64,000 nucleotides of DNA from an uncultured Lachnospiraceae bacterium (GCA_910587765.1 CAJUNR010000005.1:79014-143013); one strand, 5' to 3'. Positions 9,941-19,111 are shown, numbered from the stretch's first letter. Notes: generated by a model from the sequence alone, not told the origin. Program-made: numbers and translations.

Positions 9941-12040
9941 ATGAAGTATTTGAATAGAATGACATCATGGATTATAAAAAACAAAAGTTTACTCGTAAGT
10001 GTATTGTTATTGACAATGACAATCGCAGTATTTGGACCAATTGAACTTTATTTTACCAATTGTGAAGAGTTTTGGTTTGGAGGTAAAGATATAGGACTTG
10101 TTACTATTATTTTAGCAAGCTGTTGCTTTATCGTTTTTGTGGTAATTGGATTTTTATTGAGAGAAAGAACCCGCGAAATATATAGTGGTTTTATATTTGC
10201 GTTTGGAATTGCGTTATATATTCAGGGTAATTTTGCAAATATTAATTATGGAACGCTAAATGGGGAATCCATTGACTGGAGCGTATATTCAGTTTATGCA
10301 ATTTTAGATACTGCAGGATGGATTCTTCTGATTGGCATAATTGTACTTTTGTGGTTTCGCAAACGAAATTTATTTTATAAAGTGCAGTGTATTGGCGCAT
10401 TGTGGATTATAACAATTCAAGTAGTTACATTGATTATTCTTTTGATAACAACAGATGCTTCTAAAATAGAAAAATCGGAATATTATTTGTCAAATGAGAG
10501 GATATATGAAGTCTCTTCAGAAGAAAATATTATTATTTTTGTTTTAGATACATTTGACGATATGTATTTTCAGGAAATTATAGAAAAAGAACCGGAGAAA
10601 TATAAAACAATTTTTACGGATTTTACACATTTTAACAATGCTTCTGCAGGCGGATGGATGACGAAATTAGGTATGCCGGCTATTATTACAGGAGAGCATT
10701 ATCCGGGAGAAATCACTTACTCAGAATATATTAGACAGGCATTTAATGAGGATAAATTATATTCAACTTTACAAGAACAAAATTATGATGTATGTATTTA
10801 TTCAAATTCGCTTTTTGTGCCAAATGACTCTGCTCAACTTGTTAATAATCAGGTATCAACAGGTTATACGGTATCATCCTATCCCCAATTGGCACAAAAA
10901 TACTTATCGTTGACACTGTATAAGTATATGCCACACATATTAAAAAAATATTTTTGGATTTATACAGGAGAATTTGAGCAATACAAAACAGGAAATTCTG
11001 CGGAAACTTATGCAATTAATGATGGAGCTTATTTTCTTGGGCTAAAAGAGAATGGATTATCAATTAACCAAAATCAGAATGTTTTTAGATTGATTCATTT
11101 GAATGGTGTACATGTGCCGTATACCAAGGATGAGTATGCTCAACCAGCAAAACCAAAAGATACTTCTGCAGTTATCCAGGGAAAAGGTGCTTTATACATT
11201 GTTGAAAACTATATAAAAAAAATGAAAGAATTAGGAATATATGATGCGGCAACGATTGTGATTATGGCGGATCATGGCACAAGTGCGGCATCAACACTTG
11301 GAGCGCATGGAATTTTACTGATGAAAGAGAAACATCATAGAGGAGAGTACCGGGAATCTTCGGCACCGGTTTCTTATTATGATCTGCATGCCACGCTGTT
11401 TCATGCATTGGGCATAGAAACAGAAGCCCCTACTTTGGGGGAAATATCAAACAGCGCAAGAGAACGATATGTTTATGGATATGAAGTGGATGATGACGGT
11501 AAAACCACAGCAGTAGAATATGTCATAGACGGCAATCTGAATTTTGACAATGCACTAAGAAAAACTGGAATTGTATTACAACTTGATGCAATGAAAGAAT
11601 ATTATGAATATGGAGAAAATTTGACTTTTGGCGGCAACAATACTGTACAGCCCTATGTTCGTAAAGGCATAAGCTTTATAGATACTTTGGAATATTTGTG
11701 GACAGATGATAAAGAATGTGAATTTGAATTCAAATTAAAGACAAAACCCAAGAAAAATCTATTGGTAACGCTGGATATTATGACTGTATACACAGATAAT
11801 GGACCGCAGAAAGTAATAATTTATGCAAATGATGTTGAGCATGTTAGAAAAACTCTTTCAAGTGGTGAAAAGTTACAATTTCTGGTTCCAGGTACATTGA
11901 TTAAAGATGACAAAACACTCACATTGCGATTAGAATTGCCGAATGCGGCTTCACCTGCGGAGTATAGTGAAGGAAATTCAGATCTTCGCATGCTTTCATT
12001 GGCTCTTCGAGGATTACAGATAGATGAAACGGATGATTAA
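9941..12040 (+). CDS. Membrane-anchored sulfatase/LtaS-superfamily phosphotransferase
   Basis: A 699-residue protein. Five hydrophobic spans (to about residue 170) precede a large extracellular domain of the alkaline phosphatase/sulfatase superfamily: IIIFVLDTFDD supplies a metal-binding acidic site, GGWMTKLGMPAIITG carries the presumed Thr nucleophile, and IVIMADHGTSAA is the second metal site. A beta-rich tail follows residue 520. The start at 9941 is preferred because GGAG at 9931-9934 is six bases away, whereas the ATG at 9935 touches it. Family members transfer phosphoglycerol or phosphoethanolamine-like groups from a lipid. Seven bases separate it from the YidC-TagF fusion gene and the phosphonate genes follow, so it may transfer glycerophosphate or a phosphonate ester to a surface polymer. 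That last point is inference. Confidence 0.82.
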   Translation: MKYLNRMTSWIIKNKSLLVSVLLLTMTIAVFGPIELYFTNCEEFWFGGKDIGLVTIILASCCFIVFVVIGFLLRERTREIYSGFIFAFGIALYIQGNFANINYGTLNGESIDWSVYSVYAILDTAGWILLIGIIVLLWFRKRNLFYKVQCIGALWIITIQVVTLIILLITTDASKIEKSEYYLSNERIYEVSSEENIIIFVLDTFDDMYFQEIIEKEPEKYKTIFTDFTHFNNASAGGWMTKLGMPAIITGEHYPGEITYSEYIRQAFNEDKLYSTLQEQNYDVCIYSNSLFVPNDSAQLVNNQVSTGYTVSSYPQLAQKYLSLTLYKYMPHILKKYFWIYTGEFEQYKTGNSAETYAINDGAYFLGLKENGLSINQNQNVFRLIHLNGVHVPYTKDEYAQPAKPKDTSAVIQGKGALYIVENYIKKMKELGIYDAATIVIMADHGTSAASTLGAHGILLMKEKHHRGEYRESSAPVSYYDLHATLFHALGIETEAPTLGEISNSARERYVYGYEVDDDGKTTAVEYVIDGNLNFDNALRKTGIVLQLDAMKEYYEYGENLTFGGNNTVQPYVRKGISFIDTLEYLWTDDKECEFEFKLKTKPKKNLLVTLDIMTVYTDNGPQKVIIYANDVEHVRKTLSSGEKLQFLVPGTLIKDDKTLTLRLELPNAASPAEYSEGNSDLRMLSLALRGLQIDETDD

Positions 12041-12046
12041 AAGATT

Positions 12047-13969
12047 ATGAGATACATTTCAACATTTTTCGGATATTTACTGTCCTTTTCCTTCGGCCTG
12101 ACCAAAAGCTACATACCGGCGGTCTTTTTACTGACCGTTCTGTCCCGGCTCCTTCTTCTTCCTGTTTCCCTCTGGACGCAGAAGAACAGCATTCGGATGG
12201 TTGAGATGCAGCCCGAACTGAACCGGATCGAGATCCGGTTTTTCGGTGACAGGGACAGAATCGCGGATGAAACAGCCGCCCTTTACAAAAAAAGAAACTA
12301 CAACCCCTTTGCCGGAATCCTTCCTCTTCTGCTCCAGATTGTTATTCTGCTGGGAATTATCGAGGTTGTCCGGCATCCGGAGTACGCGTCTCTGGACATG
12401 TCTGACATGACCATGAGAAACATTGATTTTTCTGTTTATCCTTATGTGGCGGGAGGCTGGTACTGGCTGATGCCGGTTCTGGCAGCCGGCTCGGCTCTGC
12501 TTTTGAGTCTGGCGCAGAACCGTATGAACCCCCTGCAGGCGGAACAGTCCGCCGCCGGACAGCTCGGCACGGCCGCCTTTTCGGTGGGAATCGCGGCTGC
12601 ACTGGGGGCGTTCGTTCCCGCCGGGGTAGGGGTTTACTGGATCTGCAGCAACCTGCTTACGATCGTCCAGCAGTTTCTACTGAACAGACTGATTGACCCC
12701 CGCAGGTACATAGACCATGAGACTCTGGAAAACAGCCGGAAACAGCTGGAAGAACTGAAAAACATCGGCGGGAAAAGAAAACGGTTCGCCCCGAACCCCT
12801 GCGCGGCAAGGGAACGGGCCGATTATAAGCGGTTTTTCTCCGTGGCCAATAAACATCTCGTGTTTTACTCGGAAAACAACGGGTTTTACAAATATTTTGA
12901 GAAGATCATCCACTATCTTCTGGCACACTCCAACCTGACGGTTCATTACATTACCAGCGACCCGGACGACCATATCTTCGAGATGGCGCGAGAAAACAGC
13001 CGGATCAGGGCTTATTATATCGGAGAAAGACGGCTGATCACGCTGATGATGAAGATGGATGCCGATATGGTGGTGATGACCATGCCGGATCTGGACAATT
13101 ACCACATCAAGCGCAGCTATGTCCGCAAGGATACGGAGTATGTCTATCTGTTTCACTATCCGCTCAGTACGCATATGGTACTGCACACAGGCGCACTGGA
13201 CCACTATGACACCATCCTGTGCGTGGGGGAATTTCAGTTTGCGGAGATACGAAAGCAGGAACAGCTCTGCCGTCTGCCGGAAAAGAAGCTGGTGCTCTGC
13301 GGATACGGACAGCTGGAAAAACTGCAGGAAGCATACGACCGTTCGGAAAAACAGATACGGGACAGAAAGAAAATACTGATCGCCCCCTCGTGGCAGGAGG
13401 GAAACATACTGGATTCCTGTCTGGACGGCCTTTTAAAGGAACTGCTGGGAAAAGGAGCGGACGTAACGGTGAGGCCCCACCCGGAGTATGTAAAACGTTA
13501 CCGGGGGAGGATGGATGCCATTGTCGGCCGGTACCGGGAATATAAAGGAACGGACCTGGCATTTGAACTGGATTTTACCGCCAATACCTCCATCTTTGAT
13601 TCGGACGTGGTCATTACCGACTGGTCCGGAACCGCCTATGAATTTTCCTTTGTGACGGGAAAACCGTCAGTATTTGTGGATACGCCGATGAAGGTCAACA
13701 ACCCGGAGTATGAAAAACTGGGGATAGAACCGCTGGAAATTGCACTTCGGGACCAGGTTGGAATCCGCCTGGACCCCGGCCGGCTGGAAGGCGCCTGGGA
13801 GAAAACCGCAGAACTGTTTGAGCGGCAGAAGGACTATCAGGAGCGGAACATCAGGCTGAGAAACCAGTACATCGCCAATTACGGCCGCAGCGGGGAGGCC
13901 GGCGGAAAATATATCATAGAAAGCTTAAAAGAGAAAGCACAGGAACGAAAAAGGAGGAAGGAATCATGA
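12047..13969 (+). CDS. YidC/Oxa1 insertase domain fused to CDP-glycerol glycerophosphotransferase (TagF-like)
   Basis: The 640-residue protein joins two normally separate families. Residues 1-225 have YidC/Oxa1 landmarks: VLSRLLLLPV with the groove arginine, QKNSIRMVEMQPELNRI, KKRNYNPFAGILPLLLQI, and GVYWICSNLLTIVQQFLLN. Residues about 265-635 form a CDP-glycerol:polyglycerophosphate transferase domain, with KILIAPSWQEGN, VTVRPHPEY, and DVVITDWSGTAYEF followed by a conserved NNPEY. No lipoprotein-type signal or large extracellular YidC domain is present. The downstream 61-aa gene overlaps the stop by four bases (ATGA). From about this gene the composition becomes clearly more GC-rich than upstream. 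A YidC-like bundle could anchor the transferase, or could insert the small partner protein; neither is shown. Family calls for both halves are strong. Confidence 0.88.
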   Translation: MRYISTFFGYLLSFSFGLTKSYIPAVFLLTVLSRLLLLPVSLWTQKNSIRMVEMQPELNRIEIRFFGDRDRIADETAALYKKRNYNPFAGILPLLLQIVILLGIIEVVRHPEYASLDMSDMTMRNIDFSVYPYVAGGWYWLMPVLAAGSALLLSLAQNRMNPLQAEQSAAGQLGTAAFSVGIAAALGAFVPAGVGVYWICSNLLTIVQQFLLNRLIDPRRYIDHETLENSRKQLEELKNIGGKRKRFAPNPCAARERADYKRFFSVANKHLVFYSENNGFYKYFEKIIHYLLAHSNLTVHYITSDPDDHIFEMARENSRIRAYYIGERRLITLMMKMDADMVVMTMPDLDNYHIKRSYVRKDTEYVYLFHYPLSTHMVLHTGALDHYDTILCVGEFQFAEIRKQEQLCRLPEKKLVLCGYGQLEKLQEAYDRSEKQIRDRKKILIAPSWQEGNILDSCLDGLLKELLGKGADVTVRPHPEYVKRYRGRMDAIVGRYREYKGTDLAFELDFTANTSIFDSDVVITDWSGTAYEFSFVTGKPSVFVDTPMKVNNPEYEKLGIEPLEIALRDQVGIRLDPGRLEGAWEKTAELFERQKDYQERNIRLRNQYIANYGRSGEAGGKYIIESLKEKAQERKRRKES

Positions 13970-14151
13970 TCATTGCCTATATTGACCCGTCCGTTGCAAC
14001 CTATGCGATTCAGGCGGTTGCTGGAATTGTTGTAGCCGGAGGCGCCGTTCTTTCGGTAATGTGGAGAAAGGCCAGAAAAAAGGTCCAGCAGAAACTGAAC
14101 CTTGATGAAAACAGCAGCAAAGAAGTAGAGGATGAAATTGAAGAACGTTAG
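13966..14151 (+). CDS. 61-aa single-span membrane protein, translationally coupled to the YidC-TagF fusion
   Basis: A 61-residue protein with one hydrophobic span (about residues 10-30, AIQAVAGIVVAGGAVLSVMW) followed by a very charged tail rich in Arg/Lys and then Glu. The start ATG overlaps the upstream stop in an ATGA, with GGAGGAAGG just upstream. I do not recognise a named family with certainty, though I recall similar small proteins beside LtaS-like genes in related genomes. Its neighbours argue for a role in the phosphotransferase/phosphonate module, possibly as a membrane scaffold or as a small client of the adjacent YidC-like domain. A biochemical function cannot be assigned. Confidence 0.75.
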   Translation: MIIAYIDPSVATYAIQAVAGIVVAGGAVLSVMWRKARKKVQQKLNLDENSSKEVEDEIEER

Positions 14152-14172
14152 TTCTTTTCGGGAGATCCATTT

Positions 14173-16182
14173 ATGAAAGCATTAATTCTAAACTCCGGAA
14201 CAGGAAGCCGAATGGGGGTTCTTACCTCGGAACACCCGAAATGCATGACGGAAATAACGTCAAAGGAAACCATTCTGTCCCATCAGTTAAAACAGATTGC
14301 GGAGGCGGGGATTGAAGAAGTCGTCATGACCACAGGCCCCTTTGACAGTCTGCTTGTCAACTACTGTCAGAGCCTGGAACTGCCGGTTCATATCATATTT
14401 GTAAAAAATCCGGTTTACAGGGAGACCAATTATATTTATTCCATCTACTGTGCCAGGGAATATCTGAATGACGATATCCTTCTTATGCATGGCGACCTTG
14501 TATTTGAGAATACGGTCCTTGACGCGGTAATGGCTTCCGGGCAGAGCTGTATGGCCGTAAGCTCTACGCTTTCCCTTCCGGAAAAGGACTTCAAGGCGGT
14601 CATTCGGGACGGGCGCATCACGAGGATCGGCATTGAGTTCTTCAATGAGGCCGTTGCGGCGCAGCCGCTTTATAAAATACTAAAAAAGGACTGGAACGTA
14701 TGGCTTGACAGCATTACGGAATTCTGCGAATCGAATCAGGTGAAATGTTATGCGGAAAATGCGTTTAATAAAGTGTCCGACGCCTGCCTGCTCTATCCGC
14801 TTGATGTGAAGGGACAGCTCTGCAGCGAGATTGACAGCCCGGAAGATCTGGCGGTGGTATCCGGCAGGCTGAAAGAGGTGGAAAGCCGTACGGTTTACAT
14901 GTGTTTTTCCACCGATATGATTCACAGCGGCCATATTGCAATCATAAAAAAGGCGCAGCACCTGGGCAAGCTTGTCATCGGCGTCCTTTCGGATGAAGCA
15001 GTGGTCAGCTACAAACGGTTTCCGCTCCTCCCGTTTGCGGAGAGAAAGGCAATGTTCGAGAATATTGCGGGCGTCCATAAAGTGGTGGAGCAAAAGACGC
15101 TCAGCTACCGGGACAATCTGGAGAAATATCAGCCTTCCATTGTTGTTCACGGCGATGACTGGACCGGCGGAGTACAGAAGCCGGTTCGTGACGAAGTCGT
15201 TTCCATCCTTGCGTCCTACGGGGGAAAGCTGGTAGAGTATCCTTACTCCCGGGAGGAAAGGTATGCGGATCTTGAAAAAAGAGCAAGGGCGGAACTTTCC
15301 ACTCCGGATGCAAGGAGGGCGAGGCTGAAAAAGGCGCTTGCCATGAAAGGAATGATTTCCGCAATGGAAGCGCACAGCGGCCTGACAGGGCTGATTGTCG
15401 AGAACACCGTTGTGGAGGAAGACGGAGGTGCCCGCCAGTTTGACGCGATGTGGGTCAGTTCTCTGTGCGACTCCACCGCCAGAGGGAAACCGGATATTGA
15501 ACTGGTGGATATGACTTCCCGCTTCCGTACCGTTGACGATCTCTGTGAAGTGACTACGAAACCGATTATCTTCGACGGAGATACCGGGGGACTTACGGAA
15601 CACTTTGTGTATACCGTACGTTCCCTGGAGCGCATGGGCGTGTCCATGGTCATTATAGAAGACAAGACCGGACTTAAAAAAAATTCCCTGTTTGGCAATG
15701 AGGTCGCCCAGACGCAGGCCCCGGTTTCCGAATTTGCGGCCAAAATTGCCGCCGGAAAGAAGGCGCAGCGTACAAAGGATTTCATGATATGCGCACGTAT
15801 CGAAAGCCTGATCCTGGAACTAGGGATGGACGATGCGCTTCTGCGGGCCCGGGCCTTTACCGAGGCCGGCGCCGATGCAATCATGATTCACAGCCGCAGG
15901 AAGGACCCGGCGGAAATTTTTGAGTTTGCCGGGAAATACAGGGCATGGAATCAGACAACGCCGCTGGTGGTCGTACCGACCGCCTTTCATACGGTGACCG
16001 AAGAAGAATTCAAGGCCCGCGGCGTCAACATCGTCATATACGCCAACCAGCTTACCAGAACCGGGTTCCCCGCAATGCAGAACGCGGCCCGGATGATTCT
16101 TAAAAACCACAGAGCGAAAGAATGCGACGATGTATGCATGCCCTTCGGGGAGATCATCCGCCTGATTCCCGAGGAACTCTGA
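14173..16182 (+). CDS. aepX: Three-domain LicC-like nucleotidyltransferase / cytidylyltransferase / phosphoenolpyruvate mutase
   Basis: A 669-residue fusion. Residues 1-235 are a sugar-type nucleotidyltransferase (LNSGTGSRMG then EHPKCM), similar to LicC choline-phosphate cytidylyltransferases. Residues about 238-370 are a second, HxGH-class cytidylyltransferase (HSGH near 251-254, VVHGDDW, YPYSREERY). Residues about 385-669 are phosphoenolpyruvate mutase, with the diagnostic EDKTGLKKNS near 496-505 and FDGDTGG. The mutase makes phosphonopyruvate from PEP, the committed step to C-P bonds. The two N-terminal domains most likely activate the finished phosphonate as a CMP ester, as known for PntC-type enzymes. 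Genes for the next two pathway steps follow directly. Why two nucleotidyltransferase folds are retained is unclear; one may be inactive or use another substrate. Confidence 0.92.
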   Translation: MKALILNSGTGSRMGVLTSEHPKCMTEITSKETILSHQLKQIAEAGIEEVVMTTGPFDSLLVNYCQSLELPVHIIFVKNPVYRETNYIYSIYCAREYLNDDILLMHGDLVFENTVLDAVMASGQSCMAVSSTLSLPEKDFKAVIRDGRITRIGIEFFNEAVAAQPLYKILKKDWNVWLDSITEFCESNQVKCYAENAFNKVSDACLLYPLDVKGQLCSEIDSPEDLAVVSGRLKEVESRTVYMCFSTDMIHSGHIAIIKKAQHLGKLVIGVLSDEAVVSYKRFPLLPFAERKAMFENIAGVHKVVEQKTLSYRDNLEKYQPSIVVHGDDWTGGVQKPVRDEVVSILASYGGKLVEYPYSREERYADLEKRARAELSTPDARRARLKKALAMKGMISAMEAHSGLTGLIVENTVVEEDGGARQFDAMWVSSLCDSTARGKPDIELVDMTSRFRTVDDLCEVTTKPIIFDGDTGGLTEHFVYTVRSLERMGVSMVIIEDKTGLKKNSLFGNEVAQTQAPVSEFAAKIAAGKKAQRTKDFMICARIESLILELGMDDALLRARAFTEAGADAIMIHSRRKDPAEIFEFAGKYRAWNQTTPLVVVPTAFHTVTEEEFKARGVNIVIYANQLTRTGFPAMQNAARMILKNHRAKECDDVCMPFGEIIRLIPEEL

Positions 16183-16237
16183 GAAGGATACTGGGAGCGC
16201 TTATGAGAGAGCATGTATGGATACAGGAGGCAGAGCC

Positions 16238-17359
16238 ATGAAGGAACAGCAGATTTTAAACGCCTGCAATCATTACGAACAGCTCGACCACTGTCTGAAA
16301 AACAGCGGTCAGAAAAAAATCCTGCTTGTATGCGGCAGTTCCATCCAGTATTTTCATATCGGCAGATATTTTGATACGCTGGAAAGCCGTCTCGGGATAA
16401 AAGTGGTCCGCTTCAGCGGCTTTACGCCGAATCCCCTCTACGGGTCGGTCGCAGAAGGAGTCCGGCTTCTGAACCGGGAGCACATCCGGCTGATCGCCGC
16501 CGTTGGCGGAGGGAGCGCAATGGATGTGGCCAAATGTATCAAGCTGTATGCGGATATGGACCATTCGCGCAGTTACCTGCAGCAGACCATCGTGCCCAAT
16601 GACATCCGGCTGATCGCGGTGCCCACAACCGCCGGAACCGGATCGGAAGCCACGCGGTATGCGGTCATTTATGAGAACGGGGAAAAACAGTCGGTATCCG
16701 ACGACAGTTGTATTCCCGACGCCGTCGTTGTCGACCCGTCTGTACTGAAAAGCCTTCCCCTGTACCAGAAAAAGGCAACCATGATGGATGCGCTCTGCCA
16801 TTCGATCGAAGCCTGCTGGTCCATTCATTCCAGTGAAGAAAGCCGGCAGTATTCCAGAACCGCCATTGAGCAGATCGTTGCCTGCAAAGACGCGTACCTT
16901 AAAAACACGGAGCAGGGGAACGCCGGCATGCTCAGGGCCGCCAATATGGCGGGAAAGGCCATCAACCTTGCACAGACGACAGCCGGCCATGCCATGTGTT
17001 ACAGGCTCACAGGCCTCTACCGCATTGCGCACGGCCATGCGGCCGCCCTGTGTGTCTCCAGGCTTTTTCCCTACATGATAAAAAACCCCGGTCCATGTGC
17101 CGCCCCCGGAGGGGAAGCCTGGCTGAAAGAGCGCTTTGCGGAGATCGCCGGGGCCCTGGGCTGTAAAACGGCGGTGGAAGGCGCCGAAAGGTTTGACGGG
17201 ATTTTAAAGGAGCTGGCTCTGGGGATTCCGAAAGCCGGACCAGACGATTATGAACGGTTAAAAACCTCCGTCAATCCGGAACGGCTGAAAAATAACCCGG
17301 TCCGGCTGGATACCGAAACCATCGACTGCCTCTATCATCAGATTCTTTCGGGCAGATAA
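16238..17359 (+). CDS. Iron-type (group III) alcohol dehydrogenase, probable phosphonoacetaldehyde reductase
   Basis: A 373-residue protein of the Fe-ADH family. Visible motifs are the nucleotide-binding AVGGGSAMDVAK, VPTTAGTGSEAT, and metal-ligand histidines in MMDALCHSIEA and in AGHAMCYRL...RIAHGHAAAL. The start at 16238 has AGGAGG at 16225-16230 with seven bases spacing; the ATG at 16217 does not. Between PEP mutase and phosphonopyruvate decarboxylase genes, enzymes of this family (PhpC/FomC-like) reduce phosphonoacetaldehyde to 2-hydroxyethylphosphonate. No aminotransferase gene for the alternative product 2-aminoethylphosphonate is present in the window, which supports the hydroxyethyl product. 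Substrate assignment is by context. Confidence 0.88.
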   Translation: MKEQQILNACNHYEQLDHCLKNSGQKKILLVCGSSIQYFHIGRYFDTLESRLGIKVVRFSGFTPNPLYGSVAEGVRLLNREHIRLIAAVGGGSAMDVAKCIKLYADMDHSRSYLQQTIVPNDIRLIAVPTTAGTGSEATRYAVIYENGEKQSVSDDSCIPDAVVVDPSVLKSLPLYQKKATMMDALCHSIEACWSIHSSEESRQYSRTAIEQIVACKDAYLKNTEQGNAGMLRAANMAGKAINLAQTTAGHAMCYRLTGLYRIAHGHAAALCVSRLFPYMIKNPGPCAAPGGEAWLKERFAEIAGALGCKTAVEGAERFDGILKELALGIPKAGPDDYERLKTSVNPERLKNNPVRLDTETIDCLYHQILSGR

Positions 17360-17368
17360 AAGGAGACC

Positions 17369-18496
17369 ATGGAAATGAAAGCAGAAAAACTTGTTGAAAT
17401 CATCGGTGCGGATTTTTATACGGGGGTTCCGGATTCACAGCTGAAGGCGCTCTGCAATTGTCTGATCCAAACCTATGGTATGGATCCGGAACATCATATC
17501 ATTGCGGCCAATGAAGGGAACTGTGCGGCCCTGGCGGCGGGATACCATCTGGCAACCGGCAGAATCCCGGTCGTTTACATGCAGAACAGCGGCGAGGGCA
17601 ATATCATTAACCCCGCAGCGTCGCTTCTGAACGACCGGGTGTATGCGATTCCCATGGTATTCATCATCGGATGGAGGGGCGAGCCGGGGGTTCCTGACGA
17701 ACCTCAGCACATTTTTCAGGGGGAAATCACCGTCCGTCTTCTTGAAACCCTGAACATCCGGACGTTTGTCATCGGGAAAGACACCACAGACCGGGAGGTG
17801 GAAGCTGCCATGGCTTCGTTCCGGGAGAGGCTTGCAGCCGGCCTGGATGTGGCGTTTCTGGTCCGGAAAGACGCGCTTACCTGTGAAGGGAAAGTCCGAT
17901 ATGAAAACAGCAACGTGATGACCCGCGAAGAAGTAATCCGGCACGTGGTGGAGATTTCCGGCGAAGACCCGATCGTATCCACGACCGGCAAGGCGAGCCG
18001 TGAACTGTTTGAGATCCGCGCCGCAGGCGGCCAGAGCCACAAATATGATTTTCTCACGGTAGGCTCCATGGGGCACAGCTCTTCCATCGCTCTTGGTCTG
18101 GCAGTCAGCCGGCCGGACAGGAAAATCTGGTGCATTGACGGTGACGGGGCGCTCCTGATGCACATGGGGGCCATGGCGGTGCTGGGTACAAACGCTCCGA
18201 AAAACCTGGTGCATGTGGTTATAAATAACGGGGCGCACGAGACTGTAGGGGGCATGCCCACCGCCGCGGCGAAGCTTGATCTGGCGGCGGTTGCGAAAGC
18301 ATGCGGCTATCCGTATGCGGCGTCGGTCGACAACTATGAAGACCTGGACAAAGAGCTTTTAAGTGCAAAGAAGCGGGAGGCATTGAGTTTTCTGGAAGTA
18401 AAATGTTCCATCGGTTCGAGAGGCAGCCTGGGACGGCCGACGACTACGGCGCTGGAAAATAAAAAGAATTTTATGGGATATTTGAATGCGCAATGA
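17369..18496 (+). CDS. aepY: Phosphonopyruvate decarboxylase
   Basis: A 375-residue thiamine-diphosphate enzyme. The cofactor-activating glutamate lies in AANEGNCAALAAGYHLATG, and the ThDP/Mg motif runs from CIDGDGALLMHMGAMAVLG to VINNGAHETVGG. Length and layout match phosphonopyruvate decarboxylases rather than the longer acetolactate synthase type. It converts phosphonopyruvate to phosphonoacetaldehyde plus CO2, pulling the unfavourable PEP mutase reaction forward. AAGGAG lies just upstream of the ATG at 17369, and only nine bases separate it from the dehydrogenase stop. A short perfect hairpin follows the stop and closes this operon. Assignment is strong from both motifs and neighbours. 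Confidence 0.95.
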   Translation: MEMKAEKLVEIIGADFYTGVPDSQLKALCNCLIQTYGMDPEHHIIAANEGNCAALAAGYHLATGRIPVVYMQNSGEGNIINPAASLLNDRVYAIPMVFIIGWRGEPGVPDEPQHIFQGEITVRLLETLNIRTFVIGKDTTDREVEAAMASFRERLAAGLDVAFLVRKDALTCEGKVRYENSNVMTREEVIRHVVEISGEDPIVSTTGKASRELFEIRAAGGQSHKYDFLTVGSMGHSSSIALGLAVSRPDRKIWCIDGDGALLMHMGAMAVLGTNAPKNLVHVVINNGAHETVGGMPTAAAKLDLAAVAKACGYPYAASVDNYEDLDKELLSAKKREALSFLEVKCSIGSRGSLGRPTTTALENKKNFMGYLNAQ

Positions 18497-18499
18497 TTA

Positions 18500-18530
18500 A
18501 ATAAAGCAGGGCAATAAGTCCTGCTTTATT
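18500..18530. terminator. Bidirectional terminator-like hairpin between convergent operons
   Basis: An 11-bp perfect inverted repeat (arms 18500-18510 and 18520-18530, AATAAAGCAGG and its complement) with a nine-base loop. The arms are A/T-rich at their outer ends, so a U-rich tail exists in either direction. It sits between the stop of the decarboxylase gene and the stop of the minus-strand cassette, as expected for a shared convergent terminator. Confidence 0.8.
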
Positions 18531-19111
18531 CAATAACACGCAAATCCAATATTTCTTTCTTCAAGAGTTCCTGCATCTTCCCTTCTCATTAAATATACAG
18601 TCAATTTAATTACAAAAAAATAATATCCTATTTGATTTAATGATGACAGTCTATGTATTCTTCCGTTTTTGATTCCATTCATGATCAAATTTTTGCTGAA
18701 TGTATTCATTATCTCAAAATCAACAAACCTGTCTATCAACTCGCCATCTGGAATATACATATAATCAATCACTTTATTTTTCTTCAGATCTGCCAAATTC
18801 CCTTCGTAAGCCTTCAACGGCATTACCGGAACCAGAACCAATTTATCCTTTTGGTCGATATGGCAGGAAGTTGATAATACGAATGCATCTGATTTGAACA
18901 TCTGCTGATTTCCGTTTTCATCAAAGTAATAAAACGGAACCGCTGATATAATATCTCCCTGAGACAATTCCGAAAGGGGATTCAGGGTTAAATATTTAAT
19001 CTGTTCTCCATCTTTTTCAAACTGTGCTATTGCATCCCGTACACCTTCTTTCGTTCCCATGGGAACAGAAGGCAGGATACTATCCACAAATTCAATAAAT
19101 TCTTTTAGCAT
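18530..19111 (-). CDS. Hypothetical protein, third gene of a three-gene cassette
   Basis: A 193-residue soluble protein. The central part reads QGDIISAVPFYYFDENG followed by DAFVLSTSCHIDQKDKLVLV, a pattern (GDI...VP...hLSxSCDI.Q) that I associate loosely with small proteins from accessory regions; I cannot name a family. No signal peptide is visible. Its start overlaps the end of the preceding gene (19105-19446) by seven bases, so the two are translationally coupled. The cassette is oriented against both flanking gene groups and ends at a shared hairpin terminator. Function is unknown. Confidence 0.75.
   Translation of the reverse strand: MLKEFIEFVDSILPSVPMGTKEGVRDAIAQFEKDGEQIKYLTLNPLSELSQGDIISAVPFYYFDENGNQQMFKSDAFVLSTSCHIDQKDKLVLVPVMPLKAYEGNLADLKKNKVIDYMYIPDGELIDRFVDFEIMNTFSKNLIMNGIKNGRIHRLSSLNQIGYYFFVIKLTVYLMRREDAGTLEERNIGFACY

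Noticed and set aside
14680..15603. Minus-strand open frame of 307 codons
   Set aside because: Mirror frame of the GC-rich PEP mutase fusion gene; no recognisable domain or ribosome site.
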